This document shows, one piece after another, positions 34,706 to 43,987 of a stretch of 64,000 nt of DNA. A program made the position numbers and the translations under genes. The notes beneath the pieces are model-generated. The model made no database searches, was not told where the DNA came from, and saw nothing but the letters and a program-made list of their open reading frames with translations. Numbering within the stretch: the first letter of the stretch is position 1; each line of letters begins with the position of its first letter. The DNA comes from Saprospiraceae bacterium. Lineage in GTDB: Bacteria; Bacteroidota; Bacteroidia; Chitinophagales; Saprospiraceae. Where the stretch lies: positions 1-64,000 of the forward strand of contig JAEUUP010000142.1 of NCBI GenBank assembly GCA_016787525.1, written 5' to 3'.

Positions 34706-34909
34706 AAAATTAAGAAAATTTTAAGCCCACATAATTTTTATTGGAATAGTGCGTTTTTCAATCAAATCATCCATTAAATATCATTCATTCATCGGGTTAC
34801 AGTCTCTTTTTTGCAGAGGCGACCTTCAACTGAACTTCACTTCCAATATGACAATTTCTCTACTTTTTAAGTTAACAAAATCAGTTTTTAACAAAAATAG
34901 TGGTGAATT

Positions 34910-35623
34910 ATGTCAAAATTTCTTTCAACCTGTTTTTCTATCCTTTTCATTTCACACATCGCATTAGCACAAAATTTTGAAATTGGTCTGACTGTTGGCG
35001 CATTGACTTACAACGGAGATATTGACATTGTTGCCAAAAATGTAGGTTCAGCTACCAATGCAGCCTTTGGCTTGGTGGGTAAATATCGCCTGTCGAATAG
35101 CCTATTGGTACGGGGTCAAATACTGAGGGGTAAGTTGTCTGGCTCTGAAAAAACACATCCAACGGCATGGCGACAAGAGCGTGGGCTCTCTTTCACATCG
35201 CCTTTGACCGAGATTTCAGGTTTATTGGAATGGGAGTTTCTGAGTAGAGGCAATTTCACAGCTTATGCTTTCGGTGGGGCAAGTTTGTCGTTTTTCAACC
35301 CAAAAACAGACTTCAATATGCCCAACAAATACATTGACGATGTCAACCCAGATGCCAATGTCAATTATCGGAAATTTACAGCCACTGTGCCTGTTGGGAT
35401 GGGTTTAAAGTACAGTTTGCCTCACAATTTTTTCATTTCTGCTGAAATGGGCGCACGTTTCGCCTTCTCTGACTACCTCGATGGCATCTCACAAGTGGGC
35501 AATCCGAATAGAAAAGATACTTATATATATACAGGTTTGGCTATCACAAAGGCGTTTGGCGGTGGCAAATCGGGAGCTAATCGGGCATTCAAACAAGGTG
35601 ATGCCAATTGTCCAAAATTCTAA
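34910..35623 (+). CDS. DUF6089-like outer-membrane beta-barrel protein
   Basis: A 237-residue protein with a signal peptide (MSKFLSTCFSILFISHIALA|QNF) and a small outer-membrane barrel: FEIGLTVGALTYNGDID at the start is the typical first strand of DUF6089 proteins, followed by RYRL-like strands, a conserved GGASLSFFNPK, and SDYLDGIS near the end. Structural or transport role unknown. Preceded by a 204-bp gap without a gene. The motif at 35122 is read ILRGK within a strand-loop. Confidence 0.75.
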   Translation: MSKFLSTCFSILFISHIALAQNFEIGLTVGALTYNGDIDIVAKNVGSATNAAFGLVGKYRLSNSLLVRGQILRGKLSGSEKTHPTAWRQERGLSFTSPLTEISGLLEWEFLSRGNFTAYAFGGASLSFFNPKTDFNMPNKYIDDVNPDANVNYRKFTATVPVGMGLKYSLPHNFFISAEMGARFAFSDYLDGISQVGNPNRKDTYIYTGLAITKAFGGGKSGANRAFKQGDANCPKF

Positions 35624-35675
35624 AGCAGCGGTTTCATAACTATCAAGAAATTAATCTTCACATGAATTTTTCTCC

Positions 35676-35713
35676 GACCCTTCGAAGCTGTTGCTTGGGA
35701 GGGTCACTTTTTT
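35676..35713. terminator. Terminator between convergent genes
   Basis: GACCCTTCGAAGC (35676-35688) and GCTTGGGAGGGTC (35693-35705) form a stem with two mismatched positions and a 4-nt loop, followed by a T-run, between the barrel gene and the convergent GNAT gene. Confidence 0.7.
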
Positions 35714-36201
35714 GTACTCAATTCTTTTTTAAAAAACATCGTATCCACCTGCATCAAAGGATAGTTGTGAGGCAAATCTTGTTTCGGAATTTGTGAAAAG
35801 CCATTTTTTTCATAAAACCGATGAGAAGCTTTCAAACGGTCAACAGTGCCTAAGTACAAGGCAATCATTTGATTTTCAATCGCTTTTTGTTCCAAATGCT
35901 TAAACAAACTGGCAGCAACGCCACGTTCTTTTCCACGATAATCTGCTCGAACGAACATTTTGCGGATTGTACCAAATATTTCGCCATTGTCAATCAAAGC
36001 AATCGTGCCGACTACTTCGTCCTGCTCGTTCACAGCTACCCAAAATTCGCCGTTTCGCTGTTGGTAGAATGAGTCAATTGCCAACAAATCGGGTTGGTCA
36101 GCCAAAGTCACAGGCACTTGAAACTCGTTTTGTTGAATGTTCAAAATGAGTGCTACGACTGGGTCGCCATACTTGGGTTCATACGTTTTGATATTAATCA
36201 T
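35704..36201 (-). CDS. GNAT-family N-acetyltransferase
   Basis: A 165-residue acetyltransferase. Acetyl-CoA-binding motif A is visible as RKMFVRADYRGKERGVAASLFKHLE (the R/Q-x-x-G-x-G/A loop, about residues 90-112), preceded by the VVGTIALIDNG beta-strand. C-terminal YEKNGFSQIPKQDLPHNYPLMQVDTMFF is typical of small-molecule acetylating members. Substrate unknown. Its start is 65 bp downstream of the EamA gene's stop on the same strand; a motif copy (36253) lies in that gap. Confidence 0.85.
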   Translation of the reverse strand: MINIKTYEPKYGDPVVALILNIQQNEFQVPVTLADQPDLLAIDSFYQQRNGEFWVAVNEQDEVVGTIALIDNGEIFGTIRKMFVRADYRGKERGVAASLFKHLEQKAIENQMIALYLGTVDRLKASHRFYEKNGFSQIPKQDLPHNYPLMQVDTMFFKKELSTKK

Positions 36202-36266
36202 AAAAATAAAATCTAGCCAACCTTCAGTTGGATACTAAAAAGTTAAATGAATACTGAGGGGTACAC

Positions 36267-37142
36267 TTATCGTTTATTCGGACGGTTAGCGACATAAACA
36301 CCCGATAAAATCAGTAAAAGGCAAGCAATTTGCATTGCTGTTATCGTTTCGCCATACCAAACACCCCATAAAATAGCAACAAAAGGTATGGTGTAAGTGA
36401 CTAAAGCCGCAAAAACCACATTCGTTCGCTTGAGCAACATATAAAACAAAATTTGTGCTATAGCCGTACCGACTATCCCTAAAATGGCGGCTGCCCCACT
36501 CGCTTTCAAAAAAGCTGTGTCCGACCAATTATTGTTAAAATAACCCGTTGTCAAGAGTATGAAAAAAGCAGGAATGCCCAAAATCGTATAGGCAATCGCC
36601 GCAATATTGACAGAACCAACTGCGCCCAAATGTCGCGCTAAAATATTGCCATTCCAACCATAACCAATTGTTGCTAATACAACTAAAAGCGAATAAGTGG
36701 CTGATTTGTCAAACGTTAGACCATCTTTTGAAATAAAAAGCAGACATAAACCAACAAACCCGACGATGACCGCCCCTATTTTCTGTCGAGTCATTTTCAT
36801 TTGATAAAATAAAACACCTATAAGTATAGTGAAAAGTGGTGACAGTGCGTTGACGATGCCTGCAAGCGAGCTATTAATGTGTTCTTCAGCGATGCAAAAC
36901 AGAAAAGCGGGTATAAAACTACCCACAGAAGCTGACAAAACGATGTATTTGATTTGACTTCTGGTCACATTGCGAAAGGCACGCAAAGCCATAGGCAGTA
37001 AAACCATACCCGAACTAAATATCCGCATGGCAGCAACTTGATAAGCAGATAGTTTCACAAGACCTTCTTTCATCAAGATAAAAGAACTACCCCAAATGAG
37101 GGTTAATATGAGGAATAAACCCCAATTCATTAAATTTTTCAT
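36267..37142 (-). CDS. EamA-family (DMT superfamily) exporter
   Basis: A 291-residue permease with ten transmembrane segments in two EamA repeats (residues ~10-135 and ~148-288). First repeat: LTLIWGSSFILMKEGL; second: FAALVTYTIPFVAILWGVWYGETIT. Family members export amino acids, nucleotides or other metabolites; the substrate here cannot be told. Together with the downstream GNAT gene it could form a detoxification or export pair. No motif copy inside; copies lie on both sides (36253, 37171). Confidence 0.88.
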   Translation of the reverse strand: MKNLMNWGLFLILTLIWGSSFILMKEGLVKLSAYQVAAMRIFSSGMVLLPMALRAFRNVTRSQIKYIVLSASVGSFIPAFLFCIAEEHINSSLAGIVNALSPLFTILIGVLFYQMKMTRQKIGAVIVGFVGLCLLFISKDGLTFDKSATYSLLVVLATIGYGWNGNILARHLGAVGSVNIAAIAYTILGIPAFFILLTTGYFNNNWSDTAFLKASGAAAILGIVGTAIAQILFYMLLKRTNVVFAALVTYTIPFVAILWGVWYGETITAMQIACLLLILSGVYVANRPNKR

Positions 37143-37183
37143 GGCGCAAAGCTACAATTTATGGTGTGATACTGAGGGGGTAG

Positions 37184-37480
37184 TCAATGGGAATTGCCGA
37201 AAAGGTTGACCAAGTCATGCCATTCTTCATCCAAAGAAACGGCGGGCATGGTTGTTTTAGCGCGGCGATACCAGTAATTGGCATTCCAATTATCGCCTTC
37301 TTTTCGGTGTAAATAGGCGTGTAAACGGTCGTACAAAAGTGTGCCTTCACGGCTTTGTGCAATATTGTGCGCAGCTTCCCAATCCCCGAGTGCATCGTGA
37401 AATAAGGCTTTGAGCAAAATATTTCCGTTCGGTGGAAAGGTTTTATTTTGAAGGCATTGGTCAAATTCAGAGCGGGTCAT
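37184..37480 (-). CDS. Small conserved hypothetical protein
   Basis: A 98-residue soluble protein, likely all-helical (MTRSEFDQCLQ; ALFHDALGDWEAAHNIAQSREG; DRLHAYLHRKEGDNWNANYWYRRA), with a conserved-looking HRKEGDNWNANYWYRRA stretch. I recall similar short proteins in diverse bacteria, without known function. It precedes the EamA gene by 41 bp on the same strand, with a motif copy (37171) in the gap. Confidence 0.75.
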   Translation of the reverse strand: MTRSEFDQCLQNKTFPPNGNILLKALFHDALGDWEAAHNIAQSREGTLLYDRLHAYLHRKEGDNWNANYWYRRAKTTMPAVSLDEEWHDLVNLFGNSH

Positions 37481-37763
37481 AAATTTAGGCTTTTCTTATA
37501 AATCTTCTCAAACTCTTTGAGTCGAATATAATAGGTGGAAAAGGTAATTTTTTGTCTTATGAAATGATAAACTTTGCGTTTGACGCAATGCTGTTATCTC
37601 ATCGTCACTCAATTGGTGTTGAACTGTTTTGAGTAATTCTATCTGTAAATTGGATAAAGGCTTTTAAAAGTAGTCATTCGCTGACTAAATTTTTACAAAA
37701 ATATTGCTTTTTGATTAATAAAGAAGCAAACATGTGTTTCAACTAAAAAATACTGAGGGGGGT

Positions 37764-39194
37764 CTATTTATTCTTTGCAATACGAAAACCTCGTTGGGTT
37801 TCAGTTGTAATGATACCATTGCGTTTCAGATAAGATTTTTCTAAGCCGCTCATCAAACGGTATTTTTTGTCTGATTTTTCATTCAAAAGTGCCAAAAAGT
37901 TCCGAATCTGAGGAGTATCAATCAAAACAAGACAATCTTCGCAATATTTAGGTTGAAGCGGCAAATCGGCAGTGACTTTTTTCCAATCGTGCTGCGTTAC
38001 TTCATTTTTATTGACCCAAAAATCAGGGAGAGCCACATTCAGAGCTGGTTTTTGACTCGCCCCAACCGAAATAGGGGCTATCGCACCTTGAATCAAGGTC
38101 ATTTTATCGTCAAACGGATCGCTAAACTTGACTACTGAAGGGATATTTGTTTGAGCGTTATCCGTCAAAACTTGGTTCAATTTTTCTTCTCCTTTATTCA
38201 AAAGAGGTTGTAAAACATAATGATTGAGCAATAAAACACCTACAAAAATAATCACAAGCACAACGCCTACGCCCACATTGATTTTATTGATACGCCAATG
38301 CTCATTGTCTTTTTCGGGAACAGGCGGTAGTGTTGGTAGCACAACTGGCGTTTTTGTTCCTCTTTTTGGTGGGGTTTCTGTTGTCGTTTTAGTCGGTTTT
38401 TCGGTAGTTTTAATGGTTATTGCTTCGTTTTTCGGATGAAAAAAGAATTGTCCGCCATCGTGTCCATTGATTCTCAAAGGCTCGCCGCGAGGTGTTTGGT
38501 CGGCATTGGCTGTGACGATTTCCATCATCTTGGCACAGAGTTCGGCGACACCCAAAGGTTTTTCATTTTTTTGCAAAACATCCAACAATTTTGCTGCAAA
38601 TGGGCTATTTGTACCGGCTTGTCCGTCATCAACGATTTCATTTCGACCAGCTGTCAAGCCCCAACGAGAAGCATCGCGTTCCAAACGGCTGGCAATATCG
38701 CTGTTGGCATCGCGACCTGTGAACAATGTGCCAGAAAAGCAAGAATCGGCAATCAAAAAAGTATGATGACTCGCAATAGCACTCAAAGCATCGCGCACCG
38801 TCGAATTAGGCAAAAAAGTATCGAACGCCCCTTGTTTGCCATTGACTGGAATCCAATAACCTTGTTTGAAAATCTTGTCGTAAGAGCCATGTCCCGAAAA
38901 GTAAATGATAAGATTGTCGGTACTGCCAACTTTTTGCGCCAAATCGCGCAAACCATTGAGAATATTGCCACTTGTTGCTTTAGCATTGAAAAGGGTCGTT
39001 ATATTTTCTTCGTCAAATTGGTATTTTGTCGTCACAAGGGCAATAAAATCTTTGACATCTTTGACCGCATTTTTCAGCTTTGGACAATACACATAGTCGT
39101 TGATGCCCACCGCAAAAAGGTAGTTCTTACCTTTGGGTGCTGTATTTTGCTCTCCATACTGAGGGGGGCGTGCCAAGCCTTTTTTTTCTGACAT
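37764..39194 (-). CDS. Caspase-family (C14) protease with one membrane helix and a shortened FGE-like tail
   Basis: A 476-residue protein. N-terminal caspase domain (~22-240) with catalytic dyad His102 (IYFSGHGSYD) and Cys152 (IADSCFSGT). Then a Pro/Thr-rich linker (TTEKPTKTTTETPPKRG), one transmembrane segment (~300-325) and a periplasmic C-terminal part that resembles only the beginning and end of a formylglycine-generating-enzyme/sulfatase-modifying domain: VNKNEVTQHDWKKV, FLALLNEKSDKKYRLM and the terminal GFRIAK. The central FGE core is missing. Bacterial caspase-like proteins often act in signalling or abortive responses; the trigger is unknown. The motif at 39158 is read RPPQYGE. Confidence 0.85.
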   Translation of the reverse strand: MSEKKGLARPPQYGEQNTAPKGKNYLFAVGINDYVYCPKLKNAVKDVKDFIALVTTKYQFDEENITTLFNAKATSGNILNGLRDLAQKVGSTDNLIIYFSGHGSYDKIFKQGYWIPVNGKQGAFDTFLPNSTVRDALSAIASHHTFLIADSCFSGTLFTGRDANSDIASRLERDASRWGLTAGRNEIVDDGQAGTNSPFAAKLLDVLQKNEKPLGVAELCAKMMEIVTANADQTPRGEPLRINGHDGGQFFFHPKNEAITIKTTEKPTKTTTETPPKRGTKTPVVLPTLPPVPEKDNEHWRINKINVGVGVVLVIIFVGVLLLNHYVLQPLLNKGEEKLNQVLTDNAQTNIPSVVKFSDPFDDKMTLIQGAIAPISVGASQKPALNVALPDFWVNKNEVTQHDWKKVTADLPLQPKYCEDCLVLIDTPQIRNFLALLNEKSDKKYRLMSGLEKSYLKRNGIITTETQRGFRIAKNK

Positions 39195-39278
39195 AACCGA
39201 TTTTCAGATTTATTTTTTTGACATAAAAACTAAACAAATGTAGTAAAAACCGTTTATTTTTCAAATATTAGTCCGTTT

Positions 39279-40439
39279 TTACTCTAAAATCTTCGCTACT
39301 GCTTCATTTCCACTGACCGCACCTGATGGTCTAGGGTGTTCTTTTGTGAAAGCGGCTAAATCTTCAGGAGTCAAAATCGCATTCTCTGATTCATCCACTT
39401 TCCCATTTTTCATTACTTTTTCGATATTTAAACCTAAATGTTTCGCTAAAAATACATACGCAGCTTGGCGTTTGTTTGCGCCATAGTCGTGTTTTTCTGT
39501 TGGAAAATGGGCGTTTTCGACACGATTTGGGGCATTGAAGAAGCTATAAATGCGTTGGATGTGTGGGAATTCGACTTCGGGTGTGTGTTTAGTCCAATCA
39601 TCGCCATCCGAAATTAATAACATGGGTTTAGGCGCAATGAGTGCTGCAATCTCGACATTTGAGGTCTGATGCGTTGGGCGTTTGTGAATCGGCATACCAC
39701 TTTCGCAGACGCAACCCCCGAAAAAATGGACTGAAACCATGACCACAGGTACTGAAACTGCGATGCGCTCATCCACTGCCGCCAGCATAAAGGTTTGCGT
39801 ACCGCCACCTGACTCGCCTGTGACGGCGATGCGTTTTTTATCAATATTGGGCAGATGACTGACGAAGTTGACCGCCGCTAAACTATTGATTAACTGCAAT
39901 TTAAATGCTTTTTCTATTTTGTGATCACAGTATTTTGAATCACCTACGCCGACCATATCGTAAGCAAAAACCACTGCACCCATGCGTGCCAAAGTTGCAC
40001 AACGTTGCTGCGTATATTCCTTGAATCGCGGGTCGGGGCCATGACCGTGTGGACACAGAACAACAGGTTTTTTCGCGTCTTTACTGAGGGGGGTGTATAA
40101 ATTGCCTGTGACATAAATGCCTTTCAGACTTTCAAACGAGACATTCTCGACAACATAACCATTCAGCACTTTTTTGCTGTGAATGGTTATATTTTTAGGC
40201 TTTCGATGGCTGATTTTCTTGATTTCAGCACCATCTAAAATACCTTGACGAATCATTTTAGCGCGTTTTTCCCAACTTGTTTTGTCAGTGTATAATTTTG
40301 CAAGGTCTTGATGCACCGTGACAGCTTGCGCTTCGGTGTAGAAAGCCCGTTGCATGAGGTTGGGTTTTTCGGGATTGAACTGTGCCAAACAAAGGCTGAT
40401 GGGAAGACTAAAAAAAAGAATCAAAAGACTGTTTTTCAT
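39279..40439 (-). CDS. Secreted acetyl-xylan-esterase-like alpha/beta hydrolase
   Basis: A 386-residue serine hydrolase. Signal peptide MKNSLLILFFSLPISLCLA, oxyanion region VVLCPHGHGPDPR, nucleophile Ser in AVTGESGGGTQTF, acid Asp in LLISDGDDWTKHTP and His in EKHDYGANKRQAA. The arrangement is that of the AXE1/BAAT-like carbohydrate-esterase relatives in Bacteroidota, removing acetyl groups from polysaccharide. Substrate inferred from family only. The motif at 40083 is read YTPLSKDA, in a loop before the PHGHG strand. Divergent from nadR by 40 bp. Confidence 0.83.
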   Translation of the reverse strand: MKNSLLILFFSLPISLCLAQFNPEKPNLMQRAFYTEAQAVTVHQDLAKLYTDKTSWEKRAKMIRQGILDGAEIKKISHRKPKNITIHSKKVLNGYVVENVSFESLKGIYVTGNLYTPLSKDAKKPVVLCPHGHGPDPRFKEYTQQRCATLARMGAVVFAYDMVGVGDSKYCDHKIEKAFKLQLINSLAAVNFVSHLPNIDKKRIAVTGESGGGTQTFMLAAVDERIAVSVPVVMVSVHFFGGCVCESGMPIHKRPTHQTSNVEIAALIAPKPMLLISDGDDWTKHTPEVEFPHIQRIYSFFNAPNRVENAHFPTEKHDYGANKRQAAYVFLAKHLGLNIEKVMKNGKVDESENAILTPEDLAAFTKEHPRPSGAVSGNEAVAKILE

Positions 40440-40479
40440 CGTTTTATGAGTTAGTATTTACAAAAAATAGAATTGGCGA

Positions 40480-41445
40480 ATGTACAAAAAAGGACTGGTT
40501 TTTGGCAAATATATGCCCATTCATAAAGGTCATTTAGCTCTGATTGATTTTGCGGCGCAACAATGTGAGCGTTTGGTGGTGTCTATGAGTTTTACACCAC
40601 ACGACCCGATAGCCCCCTCAGTACGACAGGCTTGGTTGACACAGATTTTTGCCGACAGACCACAAATCGAATTGGCTTTTGAACTCGATGACTTCCACGA
40701 TGAAGGTTTGCCGTTGTTTGAAGCGACAAAATTGTGGGCGACATTCATCAAACGACGTTTTCCTGATGTCGAAACCTTTTTTTGTTCCGAAGATTATGGT
40801 GCGCCCTTGTCCTTTCACTTGGGTTTGCCTTGCATTTTATTCGATAAACCTCGGTCGGCTGTGCCGATTTCTGCCACACGCATCCGTTCCGCACCTTTGC
40901 GCTATTGGGATTTTATCCCCTCAGTCGTTCAACCTTATTTTGTGAAAAAAGTCTGCCTTTTCGGCCCTGAATCAACAGGTAAAACGACTTTGGCACAGGA
41001 TTTAGCCCACTATTTCGACACAGAATGGGTGCATGAAGTGGCTCGGGATATTCTGACCAATAATGATTTTGGCATAGACGAGATTATACACATCGGGAAA
41101 ACACAAACGGAATTACTCAAACACAAAACATTGACCGCCAATAAATTACTTTTTTGCGATACGGATGTGATTACGACCCAAATTTATTCAAAACACTATC
41201 TCCATACTGTTCCAGAGGTTTTGTTTGACTTGGAAAAAGAGGTGCAATACGATTTATATTGTCTGCTCGACATTGACACGCCTTGGATAGCTGATGATTT
41301 GCGCGATTTGGGTGATAGGCGGCAGGAAATGTATGCATGTTTTCAAGCAGCATTAGAAGAACGGCGCATCCCTTATCTCAAAGTCTCGGGTGATTGGGCG
41401 CAACGCAAGGCACAGGTGGTAGAAGCTGTTGAGAAGTGGTTGTAG
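40480..41445 (+). CDS. nadR: NadR-like bifunctional NMN adenylyltransferase / nicotinamide riboside kinase
   Basis: A 321-residue NAD-salvage protein. The N-terminal nucleotidylyltransferase domain has GKYMPIHKGH (HxGH, residues ~8-17) and the ISATRIR signature (~ISxTxxR) that binds ATP; the C-terminal kinase domain has a Walker A loop GPESTGKTT starting at Gly162 and a LID/Walker-B-like LLFCDTDVITT. It lacks the N-terminal helix-turn-helix repressor domain of enteric NadR, as usual outside Enterobacteria. Motif copies at 40614 and 40917 are both read PSV. Confidence 0.92.
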   Translation: MYKKGLVFGKYMPIHKGHLALIDFAAQQCERLVVSMSFTPHDPIAPSVRQAWLTQIFADRPQIELAFELDDFHDEGLPLFEATKLWATFIKRRFPDVETFFCSEDYGAPLSFHLGLPCILFDKPRSAVPISATRIRSAPLRYWDFIPSVVQPYFVKKVCLFGPESTGKTTLAQDLAHYFDTEWVHEVARDILTNNDFGIDEIIHIGKTQTELLKHKTLTANKLLFCDTDVITTQIYSKHYLHTVPEVLFDLEKEVQYDLYCLLDIDTPWIADDLRDLGDRRQEMYACFQAALEERRIPYLKVSGDWAQRKAQVVEAVEKWL

Positions 41446-41453
41446 TCTTCATA

Positions 41454-41490
41454 ATGCATGTACGAAATTTTTAGAAATATCGTATATGTA
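41454..41490. terminator. Possible terminator between nadR and the VWA gene
   Basis: AATGCATGTACGA and TCGTATATGTACGCATT form an imperfect stem around an AT-rich loop in the 50-bp gap between convergent genes. Confidence 0.4.
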
Positions 41491-41495
41491 CGCAT

Positions 41496-42827
41496 TCAAT
41501 GCGCTTTCCCAAACTGTCGCTTCCGATTCATGTGTGCTACGCCTTTTTCGATGCCATAAGGTGACAATGGAAACATGTCAAAAATCTGTTGCAACATATT
41601 AACCGTCAATGAACCCGCCCAATACTTTAAATCCATTGGATTGAGCCACACAATGCGCTCGAAACGGGTCTTCAAGGCTTGCCAATCCCGCAGACTGTCT
41701 TTTGATAGCTCATAAGAAGCCATGTCGGCATCGCCGATGATGAAAACAGCGTAGTTTTTATCCAATTTACAGATATTTTCGATGGTTTCAAACTGGTTTT
41801 GTGACCGAAAAGCATCTTTATAGACACCGCCATAAATCGTATTATGGAAATAGTAAGTCTTCAAATCGTGTGCAAAACGGCGTTTCATCTTTGAAAACAG
41901 TTTGGTCACAGAGTCAATATAGGGTGACATAGACCAGCCGCCGTTGTCAATCAGCAACAGAACCTGTACTTTTTGGTCAATCTTATCACGCTCTTGCGGC
42001 AAGAACAATGCTCCTTGTTTGACCCCCTCAGTAATCGTCGCAGGAATGTCTAAAATGCGTTCAACAGATTCTTCTTCTATGCCTTTCAGGAAAGCCAAAG
42101 CCACATCTATATTATTGTCTTGCAAAATAACGTGTGTATCAACAGGATAGAAGTTTTTATCGTTTATTACGCGTCGTGCCATCTTGCCACCGCCTTGTCC
42201 ACCGACTCTGATACCGCCTGCGGCTGCGCTACCGTTGCCATAAGGCGATGCACCGCCTGTGCCAACCCAATGCGTACCACCCGAATGTCGTCTGCGTTGT
42301 TGTTCCAACACTTTTTTCATGCGTTCAAGGAGTTCTTCCAATGGAATATTGGAATAATCGGCGGCTCGTTTCACAGTATCTATAGGTGCATCATCTGCCC
42401 CCTCAGTATCTTTGAAGTTTGGGTCGTCTTTTTCCAAAATATCCTCCCCCCTCAGTATATTTTGAATGTCGTAACTGGTCAAATGCACGTCATTCAAGAA
42501 ACTTTCGACCAAATCTTTTACATCGGGTATCTCTACTTCTTCGATACCTTGATGTTTCAACCAATCTTTAAAGGTCTCGCTGCGCAAAACAGCTGCGTCG
42601 AGGGTTTCGCCACGATTGATGTCAATGCCCAGAAAGTATTGATAAAAAGCCTTTGTAAATGGCCCAATATCTTTGGGCGAATTGGTGACAATACCTTTCA
42701 ACACCACATACAAATCACCCAAAGTATGCACCAAACCTCGTTCCATACTCTTTTTGAGCAGCAGCAACGTCCGCACATCGCCTTGCAGCTTGTTGTCTTT
42801 AAGATATTGTGGCAAACTATTGAACAT
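41496..42827 (-). CDS. VWA-domain protein, second CoxE-like member
   Basis: A 443-residue protein cotranscribed with a MoxR ATPase (11-bp overlap). N-terminal helical half, a Gly-rich linker (GGTHWVGTGGASPYGNGSAAAGG, quoted in part as ~residues 187-212), then a VWA domain whose MIDAS is altered: IDNGGWSMSPY instead of DxSxS, as seen in this VWA subfamily. Probably a non-catalytic partner of the ATPase in metalloenzyme maturation or envelope stress. Three motif copies, two of them 49 bp apart (42399 DTEGAD, 42448 ILRGED) in a variable acidic loop, and 42024 (ITEGV). Confidence 0.8.
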   Translation of the reverse strand: MFNSLPQYLKDNKLQGDVRTLLLLKKSMERGLVHTLGDLYVVLKGIVTNSPKDIGPFTKAFYQYFLGIDINRGETLDAAVLRSETFKDWLKHQGIEEVEIPDVKDLVESFLNDVHLTSYDIQNILRGEDILEKDDPNFKDTEGADDAPIDTVKRAADYSNIPLEELLERMKKVLEQQRRRHSGGTHWVGTGGASPYGNGSAAAGGIRVGGQGGGKMARRVINDKNFYPVDTHVILQDNNIDVALAFLKGIEEESVERILDIPATITEGVKQGALFLPQERDKIDQKVQVLLLIDNGGWSMSPYIDSVTKLFSKMKRRFAHDLKTYYFHNTIYGGVYKDAFRSQNQFETIENICKLDKNYAVFIIGDADMASYELSKDSLRDWQALKTRFERIVWLNPMDLKYWAGSLTVNMLQQIFDMFPLSPYGIEKGVAHMNRKRQFGKAH

Positions 42828-43773
42828 TGTAGCGTTGTTTGATTTTTTTCAAATCAGTTTGTGATTTTATCAAAACACCTAAGCCTTCTTTTTTATCAAT
42901 TTTATGAATGGCTTCGTCCAAAGAAAAGTGTTGTAGATACTTCAACCAATGCAAAATCTCGCGGGTCGCAGGCGCACGCTCCAACCCAATATTGCGCAAT
43001 TGATAGAACAGGCTGATGCTTTTTTCCAATAAAATGCCTTCAATTTTCGGGAAATGTTTGCGTACAATCGCCTCCATTGTGGGCGCATCTGGGAAGTTGA
43101 TGTAGTGATAAATGCAACGACCTTTGAACGCCGTGGGCAGTTCTTGCTCCCGATTGCTCGTGATGATGATGGCAGGCATGTCTTCTTCGCTCACCTCGAT
43201 GACTTTACCTGATTCGGGCAAAATAAACTGCCTATGACTCAGTGCAAACAGCAAATCGTTGGGAAATTCACGTGGGGCTTTGTCAATTTCATCAATCAAC
43301 AACACCGAATGAGGTGTGCTGTATGCCTTTGCCGCTGCGCCCAACAACACATAATCGTCCAAACGCTCGGTGCTGCGACCGCCACTACTGAGGGGGTCGA
43401 GTCCACGCTCTGCCCGTTGCGCATTCAGCACCTCTACTTGCGAATCGCGGAGATATTTAACATGGTCAAACTTAGCCACAAACTGCTCGACATTGCTTTT
43501 TGAGCCAACAGGATAAGTAAAAAGAGGTAAATTTTGGTCTTTTGCATATTGAATCGGCAATTCTGTTTTGCCCGTCCCTGGTTCGCCTTCAATCAATAAG
43601 GGCATACCCAATGTGCGGGCAATATGAAAGGCTTGTGCTAATTCGGGGTCGCAGAGATATTGTTCCGACCCTGTCCAGATGGTTGTAAGTGCCAATGTCT
43701 TCTTGTTTATGGTTTGATTATCAATGTTATGAATTTGCCGCCAAAATAGAGAGAATGTACGATATGTTAGCAA
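42817..43773 (-). CDS. MoxR-family AAA+ ATPase, second copy
   Basis: A 318-residue frame; Walker A LIEGEPGTGKTELP, Walker B LLIDEIDKAPREF, sensor IIITSNREQELP and arginine-finger region are intact. The first ~27 residues (MLTYRTFSLFWRQ...) do not look like family sequence, so translation may really start near 43692 at the TTG of TLALTTIWTG; no clear Shine-Dalgarno decides. It differs clearly from the CoxD-like ATPase at 16.8 kb. Followed by its VWA partner with overlap. The motif at 43387 is read DPLSSGG. A minisatellite lies just upstream, where the promoter should be. Confidence 0.85.
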   Translation of the reverse strand: MLTYRTFSLFWRQIHNIDNQTINKKTLALTTIWTGSEQYLCDPELAQAFHIARTLGMPLLIEGEPGTGKTELPIQYAKDQNLPLFTYPVGSKSNVEQFVAKFDHVKYLRDSQVEVLNAQRAERGLDPLSSGGRSTERLDDYVLLGAAAKAYSTPHSVLLIDEIDKAPREFPNDLLFALSHRQFILPESGKVIEVSEEDMPAIIITSNREQELPTAFKGRCIYHYINFPDAPTMEAIVRKHFPKIEGILLEKSISLFYQLRNIGLERAPATREILHWLKYLQHFSLDEAIHKIDKKEGLGVLIKSQTDLKKIKQRYNVQ

Positions 43774-43811
43774 TGATACAATATAAAATAACGTGAGTTC
43801 GGGCGTATAAT

Positions 43812-43904
43812 TTTTGCACCCTCAGACATGTATTTTGCACCCTCAGACATGTATTTTGCACCCCCAGACATGTATTTTGCACCCCCAGACATGTATTTTG
43901 CACC
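43812..43904. repeat. Minisatellite, 4.4 units of 21 bp
   Basis: TTTTGCACC begins at 43812, 43833, 43854, 43875 and 43896; the unit is TTTTGCACCCTCAGACATGTA, with CCTCAG changed to CCCCAG in the third and fourth units. The CCCTCAG part resembles the end of the dispersed motif but lacks its GT. It lies in the 214-bp gap upstream of the second MoxR gene. Confidence 0.95.
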
Positions 43905-43938
43905 AAACTTGTGTTAAAACAAAGCTCCAATAGACATA

Positions 43939-43987
43939 AAAACAACCCGAACTACCTAACATAAGCAATTCGGGTTGTTTTATGATT
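43939..43987. terminator. Terminator after the GH3 gene
   Basis: AAAACAACCCGAA (43939-43951) pairs exactly with TTCGGGTTGTTTT (43969-43981), 17-nt loop. On the - strand it follows the GH3 stop directly. Confidence 0.8.

Noticed and set aside
43727-43945. 72-codon frame with CLGVQNT repeats
   Set aside because: Entirely a translation of the 21-bp minisatellite, which happens to be a multiple of three.
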